From Plazaster borealis (taxonomy: Eukaryota; Echinodermata; Asteroidea; Forcipulatida; Labidiasteridae): a stretch of DNA of 64,000 nucleotides. The DNA lies in contig CM037462.1 of the NCBI GenBank assembly GCA_021014325.1, forward strand, positions 19,488,135 to 19,552,134, given 5' to 3'. Position 1 is the first letter of the stretch. Each line of letters begins with the position of its first letter. Both the position numbers and the translations under genes were made by a program. Positions 54,320 through 64,000 of this stretch are shown here, piece after piece. The notes beneath the pieces are model-generated. The model searched no databases. It worked only from the letters and a program-made list of their open reading frames with translations, and was not told the origin of the DNA.

Positions 54320-55100
54320 TTGCCGGTGTTTACACAAGTGGGTGTGTGTGAGCGTGTCTACCCGTTGAAACCGATGACTTTAACAAGAGGGATCCGGGTG
54401 TTTGACAGAGCGAGGACGTCCTCGCTTCGCTTTCGTGTACAAAACCAATGGGGACGTCCAGGGGCGGATCCAGGATTTCCCAAACGGGGGGGGGGGGCGT
54501 GAAAATATACCAAGCAGCAAAATGATAAATGAAGTTTGTTGCCCCATTTCTCCCTCCCCTTCTCTCTCTCTCCCTCTTTTTTTTTTTTTTTTTTATATGA
54601 AAAAGGGGGGGGGGCGTGCGCCCCCACGCCCCCCTGGATCCGCGCCTGACGTCCCCCAAAAAAGTCCAAACAACGGGAGAACAAAGAGAAGTCCTCGATT
54701 TACGGGATTCACAAACATGTGCTCACTTTGGGTACCTTATGGAGACCAAGGACAAAACAAAAAAGTGATTAAAAGGACTCCATAGGGGAATAAGACCGGG
54801 GTGCTCCACAAGAAATTTTGTGTACAAAGTCTATGGGGAAACTGTTAAGTGCAGGGACAAAGGAAAGAACAAAAGAATGCTCCACAAGGATGCATTTTTC
54901 AAGATGGATGTGTGTGTGAGCGTGTCTATCCATTCAAACCGAGGACTTTAACAAAAGGGATCCGGGTAATTGACAGAGCGAGGACGTCCTCGCTTCGTTT
55001 TCGTGTAAACCCAATGGGGACGTCGCTAAAAAAACTATGTCCAAACAATGGGGGAATAAAGAGAAGTCCTCGGTAAGCGGGATTTACAAACATTGTGTGT
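54320..55100. repeat. Tandem segmental duplication, one copy interrupted
   Basis: Unit 1 (about 54340-54720) and unit 2 (about 54905-55100) share, in order, GTGTGAGCGTGTCTA, ACTTTAACAAAAGGGATCCG, GACAGAGCGAGGACGTCCTC, CCAATGGGGACGTC, and AGAGAAGTCCTCG with GGGATTNACAAACAT. Unit 1 is interrupted at GGGGACGTC by the element at 54459-54648, which unit 2 lacks. GAGGACGTCCTC is a 12-bp palindrome kept in both. Confidence 0.75.
54459..54648. mobile_element. MITE with CAGGGGCGGATCCAGG ends, 190 bp
   Basis: The left end CAGGGGCGGATCCAGG and right end CCTGGATCCGCGCCTG are inverse, with G and C runs inside. ACGTC lies on both sides. The homologous empty position in the neighbouring duplicate (near 55018-55023) has GGGGACGTC once. 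The interior has a pyrimidine (CT/T) tract. Confidence 0.7.
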
Positions 55101-55931
55101 GGGTGTGTATGTAGGGGGGGGGAGTGGGGGTGGCTGGGGAAGAAGGGGGCAGCCATAGGAATCGACACCGCATATGAACATAGTGTATAAGATAACAATT
55201 ACATTGATTCAAATACCCTTAATAAAACTATAGATTAGACCACTACTTTGTTTCAAGTGTTATTTTCTGCAGTCTTCGTCACCTAACGACCTCACTCCAT
55301 CCGCTCGCATGCTAAGCATGAGTCCATATACCTCCGTTAACCGGAGAAACTATATTATAGTAAAGATATAAAACTAATTATACTCTGCGTTACAATAGCT
55401 TATGAGAAGTTACGGGTAATTTTTAATAGGATATCATTTTATAAAGTTATAATCACGACATCTTAACGTCGGATATCAGCAATGTTGCGGGGGTGTCAGC
55501 ATTTGAAAAAAAAAATCGTTTGGTTCCCCCATTATCACCACGTAAAGCACACTTCAAGTTAAATGGTATAATTTTATTAATAAAGACACCTTGAATTAAC
55601 TGCGTTTAATGAGTAGATCCCTGTCATTTTTTTTGGTCAAGGGATTCATACTAAAACCACAAATCATTGTTACAGAACCCAAAGTAAGTCCAACTAGGAA
55701 GAATTACTTCGGAGACAATTATAAGAAAGATACAACATTTATCTCAGATCTTATTGGGAGGCTGATGTGATTTGGACGGGACCCATGCAAGTCAATTATT
55801 AGCCTCTCCCATGAAATATGCTAATTATATTCACGCATGCGTACATACACTATTGGTTGGCAAACGCCATACACTCTTGTGCAGGCAGATGCAAAAACGC
55901 GTATGCGTCACGAGACCATCAGGCCCAGGCG
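55101..55931. other. Intergenic DNA, nothing recognised
   Basis: G-rich GTGTGTGGGTGTGTATG tract near 55093-55135. No gene or repeat copy was recognised. Confidence 0.4.
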
Positions 55932-56211
55932 CAACCTCGTCCCGAAGGTGTGTCGAGCAGTACGAGGTTGACAACTCTCTCCCCCTGGTATTGGATCATT
56001 TGCATATCCAATTTTTTTGGATAAGTGTGCAAATTAGAATAGTCTGGCTGTGAACATGGTGAATACTGAATGAGTACAACTTAACATGTTGACGTTAGAC
56101 TTTGTACACCAGTCGTTGTCCAATCAGGGTCCAAGTAAGGAGTTTCCCTCCCAGGGTTTACTATTGTAAACATCAAAGTTGGAAATAAAGTAAACCATGG
56201 GGACGAGGTTG
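55932..56211 (+). mobile_element. MITE with CAACCTCGTCCC ends, copy 2
   Basis: Begins CAACCTCGTCCCG and ends GGGGACGAGGTTG. The flanks GCCCAGGCG and GCCCAGGAG match at 8 of 9 bases. The interior is nearly identical to 42286-42562 (TCAGGGTCCAAGTAAGGAGT, CCATGGGGACGAGG). Confidence 0.85.
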
Positions 56212-56686
56212 GCCCAGGAGATATTCGTTTTGATCCAGATGTTCGTGGGTGATACAGATATCTCTTCTCCAGTAATTCGTGTTGCAGACAGTCATGTTGC
56301 GATATCGGCGACAACGTTAACAAAATGAACGTCGCCAATCAAAACTACTCATTTGCCAATCAGTAGTGTTAGTGCGCACGCGCGATGTGCAATTTACATA
56401 ATTATTTCATGGGAAAGGTCCATTGACTTATTATCAGAATTAAACCAAACTTGAGTATTACCGTTCATCCCTTTATACAACCATGGATTCAAGACGACTC
56501 TGACATCACTTTCATGTGCTACCACTGAATTGACCTGAAATGCGCTCAGGCCAGACCAACTTTTGGGTCAAGGCTTAACATGAACTTCAAATGAATCAAA
56601 TGCAAAGCCCCCGGATGTCCGGTTACCAGATCCTGCTTGCTGACCGAGGTCCCAGAGATACAGGCACTATAAATGCCATTTGAACC
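56212..56686. other. Intergenic DNA, nothing recognised
   Basis: No coding or repeat signal was recognised. Confidence 0.4.
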
Positions 56687-56870
56687 TGAGCACAATTTCA
56701 TAGAGTTGCTCAATCAGACAATTCAAGTACTTAACAATATTCTGCTAAGCAAAAATAGGCTGAAAACCACTTGCAATCGGCACTTCTGTCGTGGTAGTTT
56801 AGCTGGTAGCCTTTTTCTTGTAATGAGCACAATAAGTTTTCAACTATTTTTGTTGCAACTCTATGTGCCC
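56687..56870. mobile_element. GGGCCCAATTTCATAGAGCTG MITE, most diverged copy (7)
   Basis: AGCACAATTTCATAGAGTTG at the left and CAACTCTATGTGCCC at the right keep the inverted-end layout with many substitutions. An interior TGCTAAGCAAAAA block is retained. Confidence 0.5.
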
Positions 56871-57171
56871 TGAATATGGAGAACTTTCAACCATCTTCAA
56901 AAAAGACAAGCTATAGTATAATAGGCCTGGTTGCATGTATAGGCATGCAGCAATACGATTTTTTCGTCTACTAACCCCTTGCACGACGCGCAGCGCAAAA
57001 TGGTAGAAATGGGGGACGCGCATTTTGCGGAAGTGCGTTCCACATCTTCAAGGGGTCAACAGGGTGGGGCGTGTGAATGGCAGAGGGTGGGGTCAACTTC
57101 TCTGCTCCATTCCGCGGGGATGTTGCTATGCTTGAATGTAACCTCTCATTCCTATTATTCCAGTTTATTTT
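56871..57171. other. Intergenic DNA with a CCCCTTGCACGACGCGCAGC-type segment
   Basis: The segment near 56976-57055 resembles the interior of the 51714-52009 element in an inverted layout (CCCCTTGCA and TTCAAGGGG). No gene was recognised. Confidence 0.4.
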
Positions 57172-57175
57172 TTAA

Positions 57176-57533
57176 AGGTATCGTACACGTTTGGTAATGA
57201 CTCAAAACAAATATTAGCATAAAAACTTACCGAGCAACGGAGAGCTGTTGATAGTATAAAACATTGTAGGAAACGACTCCCTCTGAAGTAACGTAGTTTT
57301 TAAGAAAGAGGTAATTCTCACTAAAATAATAAAAACGTCTTGCAAGAAGTTTTTATTCCTATCTGAAAGCACACAAATTTGTACAACAAGGGTGTTTTTT
57401 CTTTCATCATTTTCTTGCAACTTCGATGACCAATTGAGCCCAAATTTTCACAGGCTTGCTATTTTATGCATATGTTGGGATAAACCAAGTGAGAACACTG
57501 GTCTTTGACAATTTCCAAACGTGTTCAGTGCCT
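57176..57533 (-). mobile_element. TTAA MITE, family A, subfamily 2 (copy A10)
   Basis: TTAA at 57172-57175 and 57534-57537. The left end reads AGGTATCGTACACGTTTGG and the minus strand carries TTTCCTACAATG, both marks of subfamily 2. Confidence 0.8.
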
Positions 57534-57537
57534 TTAA

Positions 57538-58365
57538 AGAATACAACATCAATCAGTTCGTTGTTGTGTTGATATGCGGGGTGATGGGTTGGGGGGGGGG
57601 GTAATTTTTTTCCTTAAAGTCATGAACACAACACAACGGTCCATGCCAGATGGTTGATGGTCGGACTTTTTTATATAATACATGTATTTGCAAAAAGGAT
57701 ATTTGCAATAACAGTTGTAGAATCATAGTCAATTATTTTTAGATGTTTTGTATTAAAAACAAAATAAACAATAAAAAAACCTTTAACGAAAACAAGAGCT
57801 GTTTCGCTGCGCTGCGCAACAGCTAACAAATGTCACGTAATTAACGAGCAATGATCGAACAAATTAAAAGCGGTCAAAGGTCAGCATAATACGCTTTACC
57901 AGCCGTTGCAAGTGTAAAAATATATTGCTGCGCAATGTTGCAAGTAGACTGGTGCTCTGTTTATGTAAATGTTATTACTATGGCGAGGCATGAGGATCCA
58001 GTCTACATCCATCCAGCTCAAAGGAGTGTGTAAAAAACCCACATTATACACGCGTCAGGCCGGACGTTCCTTCGACATCCAAAGATCGTCCCCCCGAAAG
58101 CACAACGAAACAAACCCAAAATATAGAACAAGAAAAGTCCAAAAAGCATAATAAATCCAAAGGTCACTGATAACCGTACTACAAAAAGTACATGTACATG
58201 TATATAGGTCTACTGGCCTACCACTATAGTACTACTGCTTTTGCATTAATACCGATCGTAACCCTCCATCCCCCAGCGGTCGTTGCGACGACCATGTTTA
58301 TTTTTCGTAACACCCCTAATCTAAAGGGACAGGTGAAATTTTAAGATTGAAACAAAGGTAAAAAA
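57538..58365. other. Intergenic DNA, nothing recognised
   Basis: A G run near 57588-57602 and a GCTGCGCTGCGCAACAGC palindromic patch near 57806-57823. No gene was recognised. Confidence 0.4.
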
Positions 58366-58368
58366 TAT

Positions 58369-58470
58369 ATTGGTCCCTCTAAATAATATTTTGTTCCCTC
58401 GTAATAATATTTTGTTCCCCCGAAATGTTATTCCATTCCTCCGAAGCATTATTTTGTTCCTTCAAAATAT
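58369..58470. repeat. Short tandem array, ~25-bp unit (ATATTTTGTTCCCTCG)
   Basis: About four or five units of TAATATTTTGTTCCCTCG type with substitutions. It lies about 35 bp before a second array of different sequence. Confidence 0.7.
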
Positions 58471-58504
58471 GATTTTGAGGGTATGATTGTTTTGATCGGA
58501 CAAT

Positions 58505-58705
58505 ATTAATCATTCACCTGGACGGAATCGTACTTCGAGGTAACGAAATCGTATTTCGAGGGGACGAAAGCATATCTAGGGGAACGAAAGCGTATCTTCA
58601 GGGAACCAAAGCGTTTGAAGAAACGAAGGCGTATTTTTAAGGTATGAACGTAAGCGTATTTCTGCTGGGTAACGAAATCGTATTTCAAGGTAACGAAACC
58701 ACCTT
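58505..58705. repeat. Short tandem array, ~24-bp unit (GGTAACGAAATCGTATTTC)
   Basis: About eight units of GGAACGAAAGCGTATTTCGA type. The reverse complement contains TTCGTTCCC, so it may be the inverted counterpart of the preceding array (foldback-like), but the match is loose. The C-run and CAAAA tract at 58730-58795 follows. Confidence 0.7.
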
Positions 58706-58799
58706 TTGACGCGAGACACTGACGGGTGAGAGCCCCCCCCCCAAAAAAAACAAAAAAACAAACAAAACACCACCAAAAAAACCCCAACCAACCGCAAAC

Positions 58800-59260
58800 T
58801 ACATCTAGGCGACCAGTATGTTTTCCTTTTATTTCAATTGTTGGGAGGCTGAGAGGGGTATTTTGTATGTGTGTGTGGGTTGGGGTAAGAAATAAAGGTC
58901 ACTGAAGGGGGTGGAGTGGAGTAAGCTCCAGACAAGCCAGCCGGAGGTATCGGGTCGTAACTGTGAAGTGTCTTTATCTCGTAATCTGGTGGTCCACCAT
59001 TAATGCAAAGCGAGGCCGAAATGTATTTGAACTTATGTCAGTGACAAACGGATTCAGCCATAAATATTGCTTTTTTGCATAGCTTAGACTCGTGTGTAAA
59101 ATCTCTAAAATTAGCAGTCACCCGCACTTTCATAAAATTTAAAAGGTGAGACAGGTGTCTAACTCTAAAAGGAAACAAGAGGAAATTCATGTGTCATAAA
59201 CTGTAGCACTTTGATGAGCATTTAGTAAATTGATCGTTTGATTCCACGAAACAACAATTC
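58800..59260. other. Intergenic DNA, nothing recognised
   Basis: A TGTGTGTGGGTTGGGG patch near 58867-58882. No coding or repeat signal was recognised. Confidence 0.4.
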
Positions 59261-59691
59261 AACAAAACTCAAACGCAGTAGCAGCAGCGCCATGGTGGTA
59301 GCGCTCGCGCGACATTGCCTGTGCACGCATTTAGTGCACCCATACGGCCATGTCAGTTTTTTTAAATTGCGAATAAATTTTATATGTAACTCACCGTAAT
59401 TTTAACGCTTTTCTTTGAGAAAAACAATGTCGCCATGTAAACGGGAAAAAATGGGTCACAAATAATACAACGTCGGCGTTTATCGGACATCGTGACGTCA
59501 TTTTCGGATACGCGAACAAGTTTTCTTTCAACCGACTTGTAAAAAAAAAAGCTGGCGCTAGCACATATCCCATAGTTCCATTGGGCACATCGGGAAATAG
59601 ATTGAGTTGAGTGAGGATAATATGCCTGTGCAGTGTGTGTGCTGTGGAGGTGCTGCACCTCGGCTAAATTTGACCGGGGAAAGACGGTCAA
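59261..59691 (+). promoter_or_regulatory. Probable promoter and 5' UTR of the MED26-like gene
   Basis: CpG density rises here relative to the surrounding AT-rich DNA (TAGCGCTCGCGCGACATTGC near 59298, several CG in 59470-59600) and stays high to about 60100, as at a broad housekeeping promoter. A TTTTATATGTAA stretch near 59377 is TATA-like, but its relevance is unclear. An upstream ATG at 59622 opens a different frame that runs past the donor site, so it would be either a regulatory uORF or unused. Confidence 0.4.
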
Positions 59692-59754
59692 ATGCCGCCA
59701 ACCCCGAGCCAGATCAAGGAGCAGCTGCTCAAGGCAACAGACCAAGATGCCAAA
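59692..59754 (+). CDS. MED26: First coding exon of a Mediator subunit 26-like gene (partial)
   Basis: The exon encodes 21 residues containing PSQIKEQLLKATDQ and ends in phase 0 at a donor AAA|GTAAGC. From memory, MED26 proteins start with a similar short segment (about P-x-Q-I-[KR]-[DE]-x-L-L-x-A-x-D), which forms the first helix of the TFIIS N-terminal (LW) domain. That domain recruits elongation factors to Mediator in the nucleus. The rest of the domain, with its EALEETRLGK-type core, is not found before 64000, so the gene must continue past the window. Support comes from the donor site, frame and CpG-rich setting. Short length makes a chance match possible; other LW-domain proteins are alternatives. 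Confidence 0.55.
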
Positions 59755-61235
59755 GTAAGCCATATTTTCCGTTCTTTTGCCTCTTCAGGTCCACAAACTG
59801 TCGAAAATCAGGATAGGTAGCGAGGCAATTCTTCGACGATCACGCTGCACTCTCGCCATGCCCGTTTCAACGTGCATGCGCGCCTTCAAAATGGCCGATT
59901 TTTCCAGACGGAGACCAAAATTCGGTCCACGAATCCGCGGCGAGTCGTCACTGTCAGAACCGATTGCCATCCCGAATGCGAAGCTTAACTCCTATAGATC
60001 ATTCCAGACGCAAAAAATGAAGGACAGAGAGAGGTAAAAGTGGTGAAAATCGTTATTTTCCAAATCGTATCTGGAGACCGGCGAACGGTAAGGGGATCTG
60101 GACACTTGGCTGGTCCACTGCAAAATGACTGTTGACCGAGCCGGGAACCTATGAGATGGCAGCTAGCACGCATGCGCTATATGTTTTCTACAACACGTCT
60201 GTATTTTCTGTGCATAATTTTTCTACATTGTAAAATAAATGCCGAGTATGCATGGAGGCTGTAACGTTGAAGAAACCTGCATTTTGTACTGCCTACTGTG
60301 CATGCAGCGTACAGTATGTATCTATAACGGTAGGCTAGTTGTACATGTACATGTACTGCATAAAAATGTGGACTGTGGCTAGGGTACGATGAGGGGGAAA
60401 TATGTGGACATAAATGTGCCTTGTCCACTGCTTTCATCATTGATTTCCATTGAATTATAGAGAGGGGTGCAATTCTACTGGAATTTTGTGTCAGAAATTT
60501 GTGAATATCCCGACATAAATTGTGTGATTGTTCTTGCTGTAATTGTAAATTTGTAGTTCATGACTTGGTATTTTTTGTACAAAAAGCAAAGAGAAGAAAT
60601 CTACATTCATTGACAGAGAGATACATGATTGTACGACCATAGAGCTCTACGGATGACAATCCACTCTTTAAGAAGCATGTACAATAACTAACTTACTAAG
60701 TACTAAAGCTACACTAGTCCATGTGGAAGAACATTTAATTCACCTCCAGTCAAAACTCTTTCATGGAGTATTTTGGAGGAAAATCCTTTCTCCATGCAAG
60801 AACCAAGAACAAATAACAGTATAATATTGATATCATGCTTGCAGCTTATAATTAAGAAAAGAAGCTATACACTGAGTACTGACCAGTATGACTTGGGAGG
60901 TAACTTGCCGAGATTTGTTGTGGGAAAAAGTCAAGTTGCTTGACAAAAATTGTTCTCTACATTTTTACCACAAAATAAGCAGTTTGTACTTCATTGTTGA
61001 TCCCAAGTATTAAACATCAAAATGCATTTTGGAGGCTTGTTGTGGCCATTTAAAAAATAATCATAAAGTGCATTTAAATATATTACTACCTAGTAGTACT
61101 AGCGACACAATTTGTACACGTTTGCTCCAAACATCATCATGATGCGGGGGGGGGGGGGCTGACTAGTGGATAAATGGATTTCATATGGTGCGTCTGACAA
61201 AAAAACCCAACTTGTTCATGGTCTGATGGAAGACA
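59755..61235 (+). other. Probable first intron of the MED26-like gene, proximal part
   Basis: GC-rich, CpG-containing sequence to about 60180, then AT-rich DNA. ORFs around 59777-60037 fall in this intron and resemble nothing known. No acceptor plus LW-domain exon was found. Confidence 0.4.
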
Positions 61236-61628
61236 TAGAGGGTCTGTATACATGTGGTAATTGGAACTCACTGTTTGTTTCAATCCTATATAGTTGTAGA
61301 TATATACCATAAAACTAACCTGTGAAAATTTCATTTCAAAAGGTGGTAACGTTTTTTGAGATATTGCCGAAAATCTGGAGCGGGTACATGTATGTCCATG
61401 CAGGAAGAATATTCTGCAATTGGAATACACAATCTGAGAAACGTTGCTGTCAGTAATCCTTCTCAGATTCAAATTTTGGGGGATAAAAAGTGATATCTTT
61501 TTCCATAACCGCAGTACTTCGAAGTGGAAAGTTTCTTAAAATGCATTATCCAAAGCTGCTGTACTTCTTACCAAGTAAGTTTTATTGCCATTAATGTTAA
61601 GTATCATTACCAAACGTTTACAGACTCT
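61236..61628 (+). mobile_element. Highly diverged TTAA MITE related to family A (A11)
   Basis: GGGTCTGTATACATGTGGTA, ACTAACCTGTGAAAATTTCA, TTACCAAGTAAGTTTTATTG and ATCATTACCAAACGTTTACA occur in the family-A order. TTAA flanks only the right end (61629-61632). It is an old copy. Confidence 0.6.
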
Positions 61629-61632
61629 TTAA

Positions 61633-63135
61633 ATAGGCACTGTTTTGGGCATTTTCGGGGCGGTAATATCAAAAAGTATTGAATCAGTCATGACAAGAAA
61701 GATAGTCCAAAAGTAGAATACAATCATCTACTAGTACTACCCGAAAATTTTGCCGGTTTCGTGGTAATTTAGAAAAAAACATGTGTTATGTGAAGTTCGT
61801 GGACTACTTCGCACATTTGGTGCATGCTGGTCTAGGCCAGCATACTATTAGGTCTCCTCTTTTGGCTAACATCCACAAAATGTATTGCGAAGTAGTCTGT
61901 GTAACTTATCTGCATCAACAATCTGAAACCGATAAATCGCCTGATCATTCAGCTATTTGTAATTTCATAAAAATCTTATTACTGGACCAAATTAATCTCT
62001 AACTGTTTGCACTGTCGGTGACTAAACAACAAAAGGTGACAAATATGTAAATTGTAGATCAAAGTTATAATAATGATGGAAATTGCATATGAGTGGCAAT
62101 ATAGCTAGTCAACACTTAGGTTGACCAGTCGCTGACTGATTTTAAGGAAGATGCTGCGCCTGAGCTAAGACCACCAGGAACATATCAGACTCCGATTGTT
62201 TACGAACCGAGTATTTAAACTACTATAACGTTAAGACGATCAGCATCAGTCACTGGAAGAAAAAATCAACAGTCACAAAAGTAGATAAATTCATACATGT
62301 ACTCCTGCGACGTGTTCCGGACTACAGGCGGGAATCAGTCAATAGATTTTACATTGATTACGCATTATTAGTGCCCGCATAAGCCCACGTAGGCTATTAA
62401 GTGGTCTTTGATCATGGGTGTGAGCATCGGTTTGTCTGGGTCGACACTTGTTCCACGACATTGACAAGATTTCTCATTTATGGTGACATGAGCGTAAATA
62501 TTCTGCTTAATCCTGATGGTTCCGTCGCAGCGCGAGCAAAACGCAGGTCGTCCTGAGGGCACCTTTAGGAACACCCATAATCTAGATGGTTGGAATGACT
62601 GACTCGAGTGAAATGATTTGTTAAGAAGGGCGGTTCAAATTGATCAATAATATTATACTCAATTTTGTTGCTATTTGAATCTGGGAAATTTAAATTAGAA
62701 TAGCCCCATTTACTAGTGAGCCGTAGGACTTTCCTGAAAGACCAAATGGTCTACCTGCAGCTGTGTCGATTGCAATTGAGCAACCCCAAGGCGATATCAC
62801 ATGTGATATGTGCCAATATCAACATAGTTCAATAATGTTGACAGTCTGGTACCGTAATACATCATATTGTAAATACAATGGTATGGCAATCAGGGACCAG
62901 ACTACATGAAATGCACTTGTAAGTAATTGGAAGTCACCATTTGAGACGATTGCAATGGCCGGATAAGTGTGTTAACCTTTGAACCCTTTTGTTTTATTTG
63001 ACAATTTCTCAGTTATTACAGGGCACTTGGCTTACATTTCTTTACGAAAAGGTTCTGAAAAGTTTCTATTATTTTGTATTGGTACATTTAAGGTTTTTTT
63101 AAAATAAATTTAATGAGGCCGAAGTGTCCCTTTAA
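61633..63135. other. Probable intronic DNA with one unexplained minus-strand ORF
   Basis: An open frame on the minus strand (62368 to about 62634, 89 codons) reads through PSGRPAFCSRCDGTIRIKQ, then SCQCRG and ends GLCGH. It has paired cysteines and even codon composition, but no ATG at its edge and no recognised family. It could be a terminal exon or chance. The rest of the stretch shows nothing recognised. Confidence 0.35.
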
Positions 63136-63476
63136 AGGCCCTGTACACTATTGGTAAGATCCAAAAACACAAATGTTCACAGATTCACACATAACTTACA
63201 TGATTTAAAGTAAGTAATGGTAGAAAGGGTTCCTTAAAATATTTCTGCCTAAAATGCTATCGTTTCTGAGAAATGAGTAAAACAATAGTTGTTATCACGC
63301 GCGATAAAAACTTGATGTTTGGAAAAACAGAAAACACATAAGGTCTCTTTTCACTATTCTCTTGTGACCTTGATGTGACCAATTGAGCTCAAACTTTCAC
63401 AGGTTTGTTTGTTCATGTTGAATCACACAAAATGTGGACACCGATTTTGAGCTGTTACCAAAAGTGTACAATACCT
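63136..63476 (+). mobile_element. TTAA MITE, family B (copy B3)
   Basis: Ends AGGCCCTGTACACTATTGGT and AAGTGTACAATACCT with TTAA at 63132-63135 and 63477-63480. Close to copy B1 through TTCACAGATTCACACATAAC and GCGCGATAAAAACT. Confidence 0.85.
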
Positions 63477-64000
63477 TTAAAGGGAAACAAAGTAAATTTG
63501 TTTTCCATCTTCTAGTTTTCAATAAAACACCAAATACCAGCAACTTGTGAAAAGGTTCTAGAAGTCTGTACACATGTAGGTCATGTTTTAGTGTTTTAGG
63601 GTAGAAATTAATTTAAAATACGTCTGGGTGAACATTTATATCAGGCCTCTTTGAGTGTGGCAATCAAAATTAGCTTTCCATGGCAAGTGTTTCCCCAAAA
63701 ATAATGCTGTTCTTAAACAAATCATTTTTTATTATTAATCAAAAGTTGTATTTGAATGGGTTGGTTGGAAAATACAAAACAAACCAAATTGCCCTTGAAA
63801 TCAATATGATTTTTGCCAAAAATAAAAATTTCAACAAGATTTACTTGGTATAAATGAGGCCTAACCCTAATGTTAATAGTGCTAATTGATGTTGGTGCAC
63901 TTCTTGTAATAAAAAAAAATAAATAAACCTGTAGATTAATTATCTATCACACAGTTTTGAATATTATGGCCCTATGGGCAAGTTTGATTTCATCCCACCA
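63477..64000. other. Intronic or intergenic DNA to the window edge
   Basis: AT-rich with no gene signal; a short AAATAAATAAA tract near 63911-63926. Confidence 0.4.

Noticed and set aside
54330..54785. Proline- and glycine-rich ORFs around 54.4-54.7 kb
   Set aside because: They arise from G, C and CT runs inside the CAGGGGCGGATCC MITE.
59607..59816. 69-residue ORF as the protein product at the MED26-like locus
   Set aside because: It reads through the GTAAGC donor in a different frame and has no domain. The ATG at 59692 gives a conserved-looking N-terminus.

Overview
The window is eukaryotic, AT-rich, sparse in genes and dense in repeats. Split genes with GT-AG introns, tRNA-derived SINEs, non-LTR elements with short-repeat tails, a Mag/SURL-like Ty3 remnant, foldback elements like the sea-urchin TU class, and a CBM14 secreted protein together suggest a marine deuterostome invertebrate. 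An echinoderm, possibly a sea star, is the best guess. This is inference, since no species marker is visible.

Only three protein-coding genes can be supported, all on the + strand: an intronless rhodopsin-class GPCR of 355 residues (39752-40819); a two-exon secreted protein with three chitin-binding type-2 domains (exons 52560-52653 and 53244-53803, 217 residues); and a short first coding exon (59692-59754) that looks like the start of Mediator subunit MED26, whose remaining exons would lie beyond the window. They look functionally unrelated and show no operon-like arrangement.

Most of the rest is mobile DNA. 1-16 kb: TTAA-flanked MITEs of about 360 bp, a Harbinger-like element, two hAT-like elements with 8-bp target duplications, SINEs and short LINE ends. 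16.4-18.8 kb: a 2.46-kb foldback element with 570-bp arms. 19-32 kb: more TTAA MITEs, a second foldback, palindromic MITEs. 32.8-35 kb: a 5'-truncated LINE and a 710-bp inverted-repeat element. 36-39.6 kb: palindromes and a Mutator-like element with a 9-bp target duplication just upstream of the GPCR. 41.2-44.5 kb: a decayed Ty3/gypsy pol with three younger elements inside it, two of them one within the other. 44.7-46.2 kb: a degenerate satellite. 48-48.6 kb: a minisatellite. 49-58.8 kb: more MITEs around the chitin-binding gene. 58.8-64 kb: the MED26 promoter and first intron, with two more MITEs.

The most informative point is that host sequences supply empty-site references. The Ty3 integrase reading frame shows that one inserted MITE duplicated exactly TTAA, which sets the boundaries for the large TTAA families across the window.
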